This document shows positions 16,811 to 25,988 of a stretch of 64,000 bases of DNA, piece after piece; the first letter of the stretch is position 1, and every line of letters begins with the position of its first letter. This stretch comes from Acidovorax carolinensis (GTDB lineage Bacteria; Pseudomonadota; Gammaproteobacteria; Burkholderiales; Burkholderiaceae_C). A program made the position numbers and the translations under genes. Location of the stretch: the NCBI RefSeq assembly GCF_002157145.1, contig NZ_CP021361.1, positions 930,001 to 994,000 of the forward strand, given 5' to 3'. The notes beneath the pieces were generated by a model. The model was not told the DNA's origin. It worked only from the letters and a program-made list of their open reading frames with translations, and did not search any database.

Positions 16811-19117
16811 TTACCTGGGGCGTGCTGCCGCGCTGGCCACGGCCAGGGCCGTCATGTTGAGCACGCGGCGCACGGTGGCGGCTGGGGTCAGGATGTAGGC
16901 TGTGGCAGCAGCGCCCATCAGGATGGGGCCCACGGTGACGCCACCGCTGGTGGTCGTCTTGAGCACGTTGTAGAGGATGTTGGCGGCATCCAGGTTGGGG
17001 CAGATCAGCAGGTTGGCCGAGTCCGTCAGGGTCGAGTCCGCCATGTAGGCGTTGCGGATGTTTGGCTCCAGCGCGGCATCGCCGTGCAGCTCGCCATCGC
17101 ACTCGATCTCGGGGTGGGCGGCCACGAACAGGTCGCGCGCCTCGCGCATCTTGCGGGCCGATGCGCGTTTGGACGAGCCATAGCTCGAATGCGACAGGAA
17201 AGCGACCTTGGGCGGCAGGCCAAAACGCTGTACTTCCTGCACCGACATCCAGGCGATGTCGGCCAGTTGCTGGGCCGTGGGGTCTTCGTTCACATAGGTG
17301 TCGGCAATGAAGAGTGTGCCCCGGCTGGTCATCAGCGCGTTCAGCGCGGCGTAGTTGTTGGCGCTTTCCTGGCGGCCGATGATGCTGTGGATGCGCTCCA
17401 GGTGCGTCTCGTAGATGCCCACCAGGCCGCAGATCATGGCGTCGGCATCGCCCAGCTTCACCATTAGCGAGGCGATGATGGTGTTGGAGCGGCGCACGGC
17501 GGCCTTGGCCACTTCGGGCGTGGCACCATTGCGCTTCATGCGCTGGTGGTAGTGCTCCCAGTATTGGCGAAAGCGTGGGTCGTCCTCGGGGTTGCACACT
17601 TCCACATCCTTGCCCAGCTGCATGCGCAGGCCCGCCTTGGCGATGCGGGCGGCAATCACGGCGGGGCGGCCGATGAGGATGGGCGCAGCGATCTTGTCGT
17701 CGATGGCCATCTGCGCGGCACGCAGGGCGCGCTCGTCCTCGCCGTCGGCATAGGCCACGCGCTTTTGTGCATCGGGCAGGGCCTTGGCCGCGTTGATCAC
17801 GGGGCGCATCAGCATGCCGGTCTGGTAAACGAAGCGCGACAGGGTTTCCTTGTAGGCCTCCATGTCGGTGATGGGGCGCGTGGCCACGCCCGATTCGGCT
17901 GCCGCCTTGGCCACGGCGGGCGCGATCTTGAGGATCAGGCGCGAGTCGAACGGCGTGGGAATGAGGTAGTCAGCACCAAATGTCAGTTCTTTGCCGGCAT
18001 AGGCGCTGGCCACTTCTTCGCTGATGTCGGCCTTGGCCAGGTCGGCAATCTGGCGCACGCAGGCCAGCTTCATGGCCTCGGTGATCTTGGTGGCGCCGCA
18101 ATCGAGCGCGCCCCGGAAGATGTAGGGGAAGCACAGGACGTTGTTGACCTGGTTCGGGTAGTCCGAGCGGCCCGTGGCGATGATGCAGTCGGGCCGGATG
18201 GCCTTGGCCAGCTCGGGGCGGATTTCGGGCTCGGGGTTGGCCAGCGCCAGGATGATGGGCTTGGCGGCCATGGTCTTGACCATCTCGGCCGTGAGCACGC
18301 CGGGAGCCGAGCAGCCCAGAAACACATCGGCGCCGTTGACGGCATCGGCCAGCGTGCGCGCGTCGGTCTTCTTGGCATAGCGCGCCTTCGATTCGTCATA
18401 GCCGCCGGGGCGACCTTCGTAGATCACGCCCTTCGAGTCGCACATGAAGATGTTTTCTACCTTCACGCCCAGGCCCACCATCACGCCCACGCAGGCAATG
18501 GCGGCAGCACCGGCGCCCGACACCGCGATCTTGACGGCACCGATGTCCTTGCCCACCAGCTCCAGGCCGTTGAGCAGCGCGGCGCTGGAGATGATGGCCG
18601 TGCCATGCTGGTCGTCATGGAACACGGGGATGTTCATGCGCTTGCTCAGCTCCTGCTCTATGTAGAAGCATTCGGGCGCCTTGATGTCTTCGAGGTTGAT
18701 GCCGCCCAGCGTGGGCTCCAGCGCCGCAATGATCTCGATGAGCTTGTCGGGGTCGCGCTCGGCCAGTTCGATGTCGAACACATCGACGCCCGCAAACTTC
18801 TTGAACAGGCAGCCCTTGCCTTCCATCACTGGCTTGGAGGCCAGCGGGCCAATGTCGCCCAGGCCCAGCACGGCCGTGCCGTTGGTGATGACGGCCACCA
18901 GGTTGCCGCGCGAGGTGTAGTCGAACGCCTTGGACGGATCGGCCTGGATGTCGAGGCAGGGGTAAGCCACGCCGGGGGAATACGCCAGCGACAGGTCGCG
19001 CTGGTTGGACAGCGGCTTGGTGGGGTTCACCGAAATCTTGCCCCGGGTGGGGTTGCGGTGGTATTCGCGCGCGGCGTCGCGCAAGGCCTGTTCGGCGGCG
19101 GAAATGTTCTGTGTCAT
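16811..19117 (-). CDS. maeB: NADP-dependent malic enzyme with phosphotransacetylase-like domain
   Basis: Cytoplasmic oxidative decarboxylation of malate to pyruvate with NADPH formation. The 768-residue length is typical of MaeB hybrids. The N-terminal malic domain shows [25 protein letters not shown] and [11 protein letters not shown]. The NAD(P)-binding domain has [11 protein letters not shown], and the C-terminal 320 residues form the PTA-like domain, which is regulatory and not catalytic in the family. The start at 19117 has GAGGA upstream and is preferred over a 30-residue upstream extension. It is a single gene, not obviously tied to its neighbours. Confidence 0.93.
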   Translation of the reverse strand: MTQNISAAEQALRDAAREYHRNPTRGKISVNPTKPLSNQRDLSLAYSPGVAYPCLDIQADPSKAFDYTSRGNLVAVITNGTAVLGLGDIGPLASKPVMEGKGCLFKKFAGVDVFDIELAERDPDKLIEIIAALEPTLGGINLEDIKAPECFYIEQELSKRMNIPVFHDDQHGTAIISSAALLNGLELVGKDIGAVKIAVSGAGAAAIACVGVMVGLGVKVENIFMCDSKGVIYEGRPGGYDESKARYAKKTDARTLADAVNGADVFLGCSAPGVLTAEMVKTMAAKPIILALANPEPEIRPELAKAIRPDCIIATGRSDYPNQVNNVLCFPYIFRGALDCGATKITEAMKLACVRQIADLAKADISEEVASAYAGKELTFGADYLIPTPFDSRLILKIAPAVAKAAAESGVATRPITDMEAYKETLSRFVYQTGMLMRPVINAAKALPDAQKRVAYADGEDERALRAAQMAIDDKIAAPILIGRPAVIAARIAKAGLRMQLGKDVEVCNPEDDPRFRQYWEHYHQRMKRNGATPEVAKAAVRRSNTIIASLMVKLGDADAMICGLVGIYETHLERIHSIIGRQESANNYAALNALMTSRGTLFIADTYVNEDPTAQQLADIAWMSVQEVQRFGLPPKVAFLSHSSYGSSKRASARKMREARDLFVAAHPEIECDGELHGDAALEPNIRNAYMADSTLTDSANLLICPNLDAANILYNVLKTTTSGGVTVGPILMGAAATAYILTPAATVRRVLNMTALAVASAAARPR

Positions 19118-19530
19118 ACGAAAATCCTCGAAGTCCTCGGCGGAATGCAAAACAAGCGTACCCGATGGCGTGGTTGGCTGGTATGCCGGTTTAAGCGCGT
19201 GCGGCACAAAGCCAAAACTCCGTGGCAGCTTCTTCGGCAGCGGGCAGGGGGATGCGAGTGGGCGTCGGCCTGGCGTGCGGCGTGGACAGCGGCGGAGGTG
19301 TCGCGGCTGGCGCCATGGAAGAAACCGTTCAGGACCACAGCCGTGATCGAGGGCAGCAGGATACTGGATTCAAGGGGGTGAGCGGGCGTTGTACCCGGTG
19401 TTTGGGCAGAGGCCGGGGAGATAACCCGGTCTCCGCCCTTCACAAAAACACACTGTCAACTGCAAAAACAATAGCTGCCAGCGCTTGATGGGTAAGCGCT
19501 AGAGGCCAAAAAGGCCAAAAAGACCAAAAA
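19118..19530. other. 413-bp intergenic stretch upstream of malic enzyme
   Basis: It holds the promoter region for the malic enzyme gene and the 3' region of the ureide operon. No protein gene is supported. A TAGCGCTT palindromic repeat occupies 19463-19514 next to the M20 hydrolase stop codon, followed by A-rich GGCCAAAAA iterations that could aid termination of the ureide operon. The rest shows nothing recognisable. Confidence 0.7.
19463..19514. repeat. Short palindromic repeat (TAGCGCTT family) after the M20 hydrolase
   Basis: ATAGCTGCCAGCGCTTGATG followed by GGTAAGCGCTAGAGGCC. On the minus strand it lies immediately downstream of the ureide operon, so its hairpin may act as a terminator or mRNA 3'-end stabiliser. 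Confidence 0.85.
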
Positions 19531-20775
19531 CTACCCCGCCAACAAATCACACAACGCTCGTGCCACCACCTTCGTCGCGCGGCGCAGGTCTTCCAGGTCC
19601 AGCCGCTCATCGGCCCGCTTGGCGTGCGATTCGAGCACGCTGCGTGGGCCGGCGCCATAGATCACGCCCGGAATGCCGCGTTCCACATACAGGCGCACGT
19701 CGGTGTACAGCGGTGTGCCCACGGCGGGCACCGGTTCGCCCATCACCGCCTGCGCGTGTTTCTGGATGGCTTGCACCAGCGGCGCATTGCCCGCCAGCGG
19801 CGTCATGGCGTTGGCCAGCAGCAGGCGCTTGATGTCCACGCTGATGCCGGCGCGCTCGGCTGCCGCCTGCTCGATCACGCGGCGGATGGTGGCCTCGACC
19901 TCCACCGGGTTCTCCTCGGGGATCATGCGGCGGTCGAGCTTGAACATGACCTTGCCGGGCACCACGTTGGTGTTGGTGCCGCCTTCAATGCGCCCCACAT
20001 TCAGGTAGGGGTGCTGGATGCCTTCGACCTTGGACGTGACCTTCAGATACTCGTGGTTCTGCGCATACAACGCGTTCAGGATGTGCACCGCGCCCTGCAG
20101 GGCATCGACGCCGGTGTGGGGCACGGCGGCGTGGGCCATCTTGCCGTGCACGGTTACTTCCATCTGCAGGCAGCCGTTGTGGGCGGTGACCACTTCGTAG
20201 CTGAAGCCGGCGGCAATCATGAGGTCGGGCTTGGTGAGGCCGTTTTTCAGGAGCCAGCCGGGGCCGAGCTCGCCGCCAAATTCTTCGTCGTAGGTGAAGT
20301 GCAGCTCCACCGCACCTTGGGTGGGTTTGGCCACGGCTTCGAGCGCGCGCACCGCAAAGGTGAAGCTGGCGAAATCGCTCTTGCTCACGGCCGTGGCGCG
20401 GCCATACATCTGGCCGTCGACGATCTCGGCGCCATAGGGGTCGTGCGTCCAGCCTTCGCCAGGCGGCACCACGTCGCCGTGGGCGTTCAGCGCAATGGTC
20501 TTGCCGCCGCTGCCATAGGGCCTGCGCACGATCAGGTTGGTGATGGATTCCATGCCATAGGCCTGCACATCGGCGGCGGGCACGGCGTGTTTTTCCGCCA
20601 CGTAGCCAAAGTCCTGCAGCAGTTCGGCAGTGCGCTCGGCATGCGGTGCATTGTTGCCGGGGGGCGTGTCGGTGGGCACGCGCACCAGGGCCTGCAAAAA
20701 GCGCACTTCTTCGTCAAAGTGCTGGTCGATCCAGGCGTCGAGGTCGGCGTAAGGGGCCTGTGTGGGGGTGGTCAT
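19531..20775 (-). CDS. M20 family metallohydrolase, ArgE/DapE-like
   Basis: Di-zinc amidohydrolase/peptidase fold of 414 residues. The first metal motif is NAHGDVV, the catalytic Glu pair lies in DEEFGGELG, and a later HAKRADE segment supplies the last ligand His. The start ATG at 20775 overlaps the stop of the fused uraD-allC gene by 4 bp, so the two are translationally coupled. That coupling, and the absence of a ureidoglycolate lyase gene here, suggests it acts on a ureide or carbamoylated intermediate of allantoin breakdown. By sequence alone an acetylornithine deacetylase-like or dipeptidase role is equally possible. Confidence 0.85.
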   Translation of the reverse strand: MTTPTQAPYADLDAWIDQHFDEEVRFLQALVRVPTDTPPGNNAPHAERTAELLQDFGYVAEKHAVPAADVQAYGMESITNLIVRRPYGSGGKTIALNAHGDVVPPGEGWTHDPYGAEIVDGQMYGRATAVSKSDFASFTFAVRALEAVAKPTQGAVELHFTYDEEFGGELGPGWLLKNGLTKPDLMIAAGFSYEVVTAHNGCLQMEVTVHGKMAHAAVPHTGVDALQGAVHILNALYAQNHEYLKVTSKVEGIQHPYLNVGRIEGGTNTNVVPGKVMFKLDRRMIPEENPVEVEATIRRVIEQAAAERAGISVDIKRLLLANAMTPLAGNAPLVQAIQKHAQAVMGEPVPAVGTPLYTDVRLYVERGIPGVIYGAGPRSVLESHAKRADERLDLEDLRRATKVVARALCDLLAG

Positions 20776-22550
20776 GGCTGGATTTCCTCGGCAAGCTGGT
20801 GCAGTATCTGCGTGAAGGCATCGACTGCAAGCTGGATGTCGTTGTTGGTGGTGGATTCGAGCGGGTTGTGGCTGATGCCGGAGTTCTGGCCGCGCACAAA
20901 CAGCATGGCCTGCGGCATGATTTCGTGGAGTTTCATGGCGTCGTGCCCGGCGCCGCTGGGCATGCGGAACACGGGCACACCGAGCGTGTCCACGGCGCGT
21001 TCCCAATGGTGCTGCAAAGCGGGTGCGCTGGGCGCAGCGGCCGCGCGCATGGATTCTTCCAGCATGTAGCGCAGGCCGCGCCGTGCGGCAATCTGGGCGA
21101 GCTGTTCCAGCACGTCGCGCACCAGCGCATCGCGCTGCGCGTCGGTGGGGGCGCGCAGGTCGAGGCTGAACTGGCAGCGGCCGGGCACTACATTGATGGA
21201 GCCGCCTGGTACGTTGAGCAGGCCGATCGTGCCCACCGAGTCGCCGTCCTGCGCGGCGCGCTGCTCGATGTACAGCGCAAGCTCGGCCACGGCCACGGCG
21301 GCATCGCGGCGGCGGTTCATGGGGGTGGTGCCCGCGTGGCTGGCGGTGCCGATCATCTCGCCCACAAAACGCACGCCGCCGTTGATGGAGGTGACCACGC
21401 CCAGGGGCAGGTCCAGCTCGTTGAGCACTGGGCCCTGCTCGATGTGCACCTCGATGAAGCCCAGGTACTGGGCGGGGTCGCGCTGCAGTTTTGGAATGTC
21501 GTCGATGCACAGGCCCGCGTGTTGCATGGCCGCGCGCATGGTCACGCCATCGGCATCCTTCTGATCGAGCCAGGCGGGGTTGAAGTGACCGATGAGCGCG
21601 CCCGAACCCAGGAAGGTGGCCTTGTAGCGCTGCCCTTCTTCTTCGGCAAAGGCGATGACCTCGATGCCAAACGGCAGGCGGCGACCTGCGCGGTGCAGCT
21701 CGCGCACGCAGGCCATGGGCACGAAGATGCCCAGGCGCCCGTCGTACTTGCCGCCGTTGCGCACGGTGTCGTAGTGGCTCCCGGTCATGAGGTAGCGGGC
21801 ACCCGCGCTGGCCGGGTGGTAGCGCCCTACCACGTTACCCACGGCGTCCACCTCGACCTCGTCAAAGCCGCAGTCGCGCATCCAGTGGCTGAGCGCTTTG
21901 GCGCAGGCGCGGTGCGCGTCGGTGAGGTAGGTGACGGTGAGCTGGCCTTTTTCGGCAAAGCCGGGGTCGGAGTGCTCGGCCAGCTTTTCGTGCCAGTCCC
22001 ACACGTCGTTGCCCATCAGGGGCTGGGCCGCGAACTTGTCGTTCAGGCGGATCTCGGCGATGCGGTGGATGTTGCGCAGGGCCTCGGCGCGCTCGAAGTC
22101 CGCGTGGTTGCTTAGCCGCCGCGCAAAGGTGTCGATGATCTGCTGCTTGCTCAGCCCCGTGCCGCGCGGTCCGCGCACCGCCAGGATGAACGGGAAGCCA
22201 AAGCGTGCGTTGTAGTCGGCGTTGAGCTGCTGGATGCGCGCAAATTCTTCGGGTGTGCACTGCGTGAGGCCCGCCTTCGATTGCTCGTGGGTCGATTCGG
22301 CCGTGAGGCTTTGCGCCACCATGGCCTTGCCCGCCAGCTCGGGGTGGGCGCGGATCAGGCCCAGCTGCGCCTCGGTGCTGGCGGTGCGTACGGTCTGGGC
22401 CAGGGCGTGCTTCAGGTGCGCCAGCGAGCGAAACGGCCGCTGCGCCAGCGCCTGCTCGGCAATCCAGGGGGAATGCTCGTACACGCCGTCGAGCTGCTGC
22501 AGTGCCTCTGCAGCGCTGGCGGTGTTCAGTTGTTCCAGGGTCAGGGGCAT
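20772..22550 (-). CDS. Fused OHCU decarboxylase (UraD) and allantoate amidohydrolase (AllC)
   Basis: Bifunctional protein of 592 residues. Residues 1 to about 172 are UraD, which decarboxylates OHCU to S-allantoin: catalytic His in RAHPEL (about 69), ESTHEQSKAG, and the C-terminal segment LRNIHRIAEIRLNDKF. From about 183 on it is an M20-family allantoate amidohydrolase/carbamoylase, with metal-binding GSHYDTV and YDGRLG, EEEGQRY, and HIEQGPVL. The join is seamless in one frame with a short linker, unlike the artefactual fusion at 51896. The start at 22550 (MPLTLEQL) is chosen by homology; the upstream open frame runs through a palindromic repeat. Its neighbours are puuE upstream and the M20 hydrolase downstream. 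Confidence 0.92.
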   Translation of the reverse strand: MPLTLEQLNTASAAEALQQLDGVYEHSPWIAEQALAQRPFRSLAHLKHALAQTVRTASTEAQLGLIRAHPELAGKAMVAQSLTAESTHEQSKAGLTQCTPEEFARIQQLNADYNARFGFPFILAVRGPRGTGLSKQQIIDTFARRLSNHADFERAEALRNIHRIAEIRLNDKFAAQPLMGNDVWDWHEKLAEHSDPGFAEKGQLTVTYLTDAHRACAKALSHWMRDCGFDEVEVDAVGNVVGRYHPASAGARYLMTGSHYDTVRNGGKYDGRLGIFVPMACVRELHRAGRRLPFGIEVIAFAEEEGQRYKATFLGSGALIGHFNPAWLDQKDADGVTMRAAMQHAGLCIDDIPKLQRDPAQYLGFIEVHIEQGPVLNELDLPLGVVTSINGGVRFVGEMIGTASHAGTTPMNRRRDAAVAVAELALYIEQRAAQDGDSVGTIGLLNVPGGSINVVPGRCQFSLDLRAPTDAQRDALVRDVLEQLAQIAARRGLRYMLEESMRAAAAPSAPALQHHWERAVDTLGVPVFRMPSGAGHDAMKLHEIMPQAMLFVRGQNSGISHNPLESTTNNDIQLAVDAFTQILHQLAEEIQP

Positions 22551-22568
22551 GGTGTGTGCTTCAAAAAA

Positions 22569-22612
22569 GTGAGCTGCTCGCGGTTGTTCAATAAGCGCTA
22601 GCAGCCGATTTG
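22569..22612. repeat. Short palindromic repeat (TAGCGCTT family) between puuE and uraD-allC
   Basis: Partial copy: GAGCTGCTCGCGG, then AATAAGCGCTAGCAGC. One arm is decayed. It fills most of the 64-bp gap between two co-directional ureide genes. Confidence 0.75.
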
Positions 22613-22614
22613 AC

Positions 22615-23577
22615 TCAAAATCGTGGCGCCGGAAACCGTTGCGCCCAATGGCGGGCGATGTCGATGCGGCGCGCCACCCACACCTTGTCGTGCTGCGCGA
22701 TGTGGTCCAGAAAACGCTGCAGCGCCGTGATGCGCCCCGGGCGGCCCAGCAGGCGGCAGTGCATGCCAATGCTCATCATCTTCGGGCGGTCCAGGCCGGA
22801 CGGGTCGCCCTCGGCGTAGAGCGCGTCAAAGGTGTCCTTCAGGTACTGGAAGAACGGTTCGGCGTGCGAATATCCCTGGGGCAGGGCAAAGCGCATGTCG
22901 TTGCAGTCGAGTGTGTAGGGCACGATGAGCTGGGGCACGGCGGTGCCGTCGGTGCGCTGCACCTTCATCCAGAAGGGCAGGTCGTCGCCGTAGTAGTCGC
23001 TGTCGTATGCAAAGCCACCCAAGTCGGCCACCAGGCGGCGGGTGTTGGGGCTGTCGCGGCCGGTGTACCAGCCCAGGGGCCTTTGGCCGGTCATGCGCTC
23101 GACGATGGCCATGGCCTCGGCCATGTGCGCGCGCTCCACCGCTTCGGGGATGTGCTGGTAGTGGATCCACTTGAGGCCGTGGCAGGCGATCTCGTGGCCC
23201 AGTGCAACAAACGCCTGGGTCAGGTCGGGGTGACGCTGCAGGGCGGTCGATACGCCGAACACCGTGAGCGGCAACTGGCGCTTTTCGAACTCGCGCAGGA
23301 TGCGCCACACGCCCGCGCGCGCGCCGTATTCGTAGATGCCCTCCATGCTCATGTGCCGCTCGGGGTAGCTGGCGGGGTTGAACATTTCCGACAAAAACTG
23401 CTCGCTGCCGGCGTCGCCATGCAGCACGGCGCTCTCGCCGCCTTCCTCGTAGTTCAACACGAACTGCACGGCTATGCGGGCGCCGCCGGGCCATTGCGCG
23501 TGCGGCGGGTTCTGGCCGTAGCCGATCAGGTCACGCGGGTAGGGCAGGGTGGCGTCGTAGATCATGGATGGCGGCAA
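22615..23577 (-). CDS. puuE: Allantoinase PuuE (polysaccharide deacetylase fold)
   Basis: Cofactor-independent allantoinase that opens allantoin to allantoate, 320 residues (316 if the ATG of MIYDATLPYPRD is used). The N-terminal YPRDLIGYGQNPP and the core VQFVLNYEEGGE, EIACHGLKWIHY and GWYTGRDSPNTRRL segments are diagnostic of PuuE as opposed to chitooligosaccharide deacetylases. It is head of the minus-strand ureide operon and divergent from uraH, sharing a 267-bp promoter region with it. No regulator gene lies beside it. Confidence 0.95.
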   Translation of the reverse strand: MPPSMIYDATLPYPRDLIGYGQNPPHAQWPGGARIAVQFVLNYEEGGESAVLHGDAGSEQFLSEMFNPASYPERHMSMEGIYEYGARAGVWRILREFEKRQLPLTVFGVSTALQRHPDLTQAFVALGHEIACHGLKWIHYQHIPEAVERAHMAEAMAIVERMTGQRPLGWYTGRDSPNTRRLVADLGGFAYDSDYYGDDLPFWMKVQRTDGTAVPQLIVPYTLDCNDMRFALPQGYSHAEPFFQYLKDTFDALYAEGDPSGLDRPKMMSIGMHCRLLGRPGRITALQRFLDHIAQHDKVWVARRIDIARHWAQRFPAPRF

Positions 23578-23844
23578 ATGTCAGGGCGTCAGGGAATCAC
23601 GGGGCCAGCGTCTCTGCCAGATTGCGGGCGCGGCGCCGGTGGGCACAGCCTGGGCAAGCAATTGACAGGCCAGCCCGGCGCGGGGGCGCGGGCGCTGGTG
23701 GCGCCGGCACGCGCCAAGGCCTCGGCGAGGGGGCTCGCAGGCGACAAAAACATGGACTGGATGATAGGTTGAACGGTGCACAGTGCATACACTTTGGGCA
23801 GCATTCGGCCCCTTTGCGGCCTTCCTTCTTCAGGAGACTTACCC

Positions 23845-24195
23845 ATGGGCTTGAGCACCCACGTTCTGGACACCATGCATGGCTGCCCTGCGGCCGGCAT
23901 GGCGGTGTCGCTGTTTTCCACCCGGGGTGACGAGTCCACGCTGCTCCAGCGCCTGGTGCTCAACCACGATGGCCGCACCGATGCGCCGCTGTTTGACAAC
24001 GCCAGCCTGCGCAAGGGCACCTACCGCCTCACGTTCGATGTGGCGGCCTATTTCAAGGCGCGGGGGGTCGTTTTGCCGGAGCCCAATTTTCTCGACCGGG
24101 TGAGCCTGGATTTCGGCATTGCCCATGCCGATCAGCACTACCACGTGCCCCTGCTGGTGAGCCCCTGGAGCTACTCCACTTACCGGGGGTCGTGA
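23845..24195 (+). CDS. uraH: 5-Hydroxyisourate hydrolase (transthyretin-like)
   Basis: Converts 5-hydroxyisourate to OHCU, the substrate of UraD. It has 116 residues, with the N-terminal STHVLDTMHGCPA motif containing the first active-site His, a central Arg-containing strand, HADQHYHVPLLVSP, and the family-defining C-terminal YRGS. CAGGAG lies 9 bp upstream of the ATG at 23845, which decides the start against an upstream ATG at 23776. It is divergent from puuE. The gene product acts directly after PuuD urate hydroxylase. Confidence 0.96.
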   Translation: MGLSTHVLDTMHGCPAAGMAVSLFSTRGDESTLLQRLVLNHDGRTDAPLFDNASLRKGTYRLTFDVAAYFKARGVVLPEPNFLDRVSLDFGIAHADQHYHVPLLVSPWSYSTYRGS

Positions 24196-24206
24196 GGGGC
24201 TGCTCC

Positions 24207-24262
24207 TGAAAAAGGAGCTGCTTGCGCTTTATCTGCGCCGATTTTCAGTAAATAGGCTTGCA
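24207..24262. repeat. Degenerate palindromic repeat after uraH
   Basis: AAAAAGGAGCTGCTTGCGC followed by TATCTGCGCCGATTTTCA is a decayed member of the TAGCGCTT family. It lies between the convergent uraH and lipoprotein genes, so it may serve as a two-way terminator. Confidence 0.5.
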
Positions 24263-24314
24263 CCCAAAGCGGCTCAATCGCCGGCCGCTCTTCTTTATGG
24301 GTGAGCGCCGGTTT

Positions 24315-24848
24315 TCAGAGCTGGCCTTCGGTCAGCGTGTCGAGCTGGAAGTGCCCGCTTTTGTCCCACAGCCAGGTGTCGGTGTAGGTGACGCGGCCCA
24401 TGCGCGCGGGCACCGGAAACGGAGCGGCGGCGCGCACGGTGCGCTCGATCTCGGCAATGACTTCGGGCGCGTGGCGCGGTGCGCGCATCCAGTGCAATTT
24501 GGTGATGCGGCCGCTGCGGTCGATGTCCACTTCCAGCACGCCAATGGCGTACAGCATGGGCGGCAGCTTGCCCTTGAAAACGCGCTGGTTGTTCAGGTTG
24601 TAGAGGTGGGTTGCCGCGTCGCGGCGATAGGCCCGCGCAGTGCTGGCAGCCGAGGGACCGGGCGCGGTGGACTTGCCCAGTGAGTGCGCGGCACCGTCGT
24701 CGTAGGGCGAACGGCTTTCCGGCGGCAGGGGCACGTTTTCCGGTGTGGACTTGCAGGCGGCAACAAGAGCGCCCACGGCAGCCATGAGTCCGGCCAGCAG
24801 CCAATGGCGGCCAGCCCGGGAAGAATGTTGGGACGAAGTGGGTGGCAT
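24315..24848 (-). CDS. Putative lipoprotein with TonB-C-like domain
   Basis: 177 residues from the ATG at 24848, with a hydrophobic signal ending in the lipobox VAAC, so membrane-anchored in the periplasm. The C-terminal half (LPPMLYAIGVLEVDIDRSGR through RMGRVTYTDTWLWD) resembles the energy-transducer TonB C-terminal fold seen in many Burkholderiales periplasmic proteins. No specific function is known to me. It is divergent from xdhC with 54 bp between the starts, so the promoters overlap. Confidence 0.75.
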   Translation of the reverse strand: MPPTSSQHSSRAGRHWLLAGLMAAVGALVAACKSTPENVPLPPESRSPYDDGAAHSLGKSTAPGPSAASTARAYRRDAATHLYNLNNQRVFKGKLPPMLYAIGVLEVDIDRSGRITKLHWMRAPRHAPEVIAEIERTVRAAAPFPVPARMGRVTYTDTWLWDKSGHFQLDTLTEGQL

Positions 24849-24902
24849 GGTGTTGTCGCTATGCTGGTGGGCACGATCCATGCGGGCGGTGCATGGCGTG
24901 CA

Positions 24903-25787
24903 ATGAACCTGTTGGAAGTTAGCGTGGCTGATCTGTTGTTACTGCTGGAGGGCCTGAAGGCGGCCGCCCCGGCTTGTCTGGTGACCGTGGAGTCTACCCA
25001 AGGCTCTGCGCCGCGGGAAGCCGGGGCCTGGATGGCGGTGTTCGCTGACGGCCTGGTGGGCACGATCGGCGGCGGGCATATCGAGCACCAGGCCATTGCC
25101 GAGGCCCGGCGCCGGTTGCGTGGTGTACAGGGGGCAGCGCAGCTGCGTTACGCGCTCGGTCCGGCCCTGGGACAGTGCTGCGGAGGCGTGATGCACCTGG
25201 GGTTCGAAGTGGTGGGGGCGCAACATGTGGCAGATTTGAAACAGCGCCTCGCACCGACGCGCCACCCGGTGGCCTTGTTCGGCGGCGGGCATGTCGGCCA
25301 TGCGCTGGCGCGCGTGCTGGCGCCCCTGCCGTTTGCGCTGACCTGGATTGACAGCCGCGATGGGGTCTTTCCACCGCATCCGCCAGGCGACGTGGCATGC
25401 GAACACTCCGACCCGGTGCACAGCGCGGTGCCAGGGCTGGCGCCCGGCAGCCGGGTGCTCATCATGAGTTTCAGCCATGCCGAAGACCTGGATGTGGTGG
25501 CCGCGTGCCTCCAGCGCCAGCGCGCGCAGGGCGACCTGTCCTTCATCGGGTTGATCGGCAGCCAGACCAAATGGGCCACCTTTGCCAACCGGCTGCATGG
25601 GCGGGGTTTCGCGCCGCACGAGCTGGCGCAGGTGACCTGCCCCATCGGGGTGCCGGGCATACGCGGCAAGGAGCCCGAGGTGATTGCGGTGGCGGTGGCC
25701 GCGCAACTGCTGCAGACCGTGCAGGATGCTCGCGTGCCCCGGCCGATGCAAGCGCCGGATCAGGCCGTGGATGTGCGCGCGCAGTAA
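24903..25787 (+). CDS. xdhC: Xanthine dehydrogenase accessory protein XdhC
   Basis: Molybdenum cofactor-binding chaperone that inserts sulfurated Moco into XdhB, 294 residues. The N-terminal part has LVTVESTQGSAPREAGAWM and IGGGHIEHQAI, and the C-terminal Rossmann-like part has VALFGGGHVGHALARVLAPL and FIGLIGSQTKWATF, all hallmarks of XdhC. The ATG at 24903 is chosen; upstream ATGs would extend into the divergent lipoprotein promoter. xdhA and xdhB themselves lie 17 kb away at 42.6-46.7 kb, whereas XdhC is usually in the xdhABC operon, so the locus has been split. Confidence 0.93.
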   Translation: MNLLEVSVADLLLLLEGLKAAAPACLVTVESTQGSAPREAGAWMAVFADGLVGTIGGGHIEHQAIAEARRRLRGVQGAAQLRYALGPALGQCCGGVMHLGFEVVGAQHVADLKQRLAPTRHPVALFGGGHVGHALARVLAPLPFALTWIDSRDGVFPPHPPGDVACEHSDPVHSAVPGLAPGSRVLIMSFSHAEDLDVVAACLQRQRAQGDLSFIGLIGSQTKWATFANRLHGRGFAPHELAQVTCPIGVPGIRGKEPEVIAVAVAAQLLQTVQDARVPRPMQAPDQAVDVRAQ

Positions 25788-25988
25788 TCGCCGCGGCCGG
25801 TACCAGCGGGTGGGGTGGCACCGGGAACAATTCCTGCATACACTTTTTGCCGAACCATGAGGGTTCTGGGTCGCAGCGGTGCCCCGGCAGATGTCTGCCA
25901 CGGTGCGCGGCCTCTTTGTCTGCTCAGAGCGCCCGCAGTGGTGAGCAGGTTTGCTGTTGCAGCGCATGCGCGCTGCCAAGGTTGAGAT

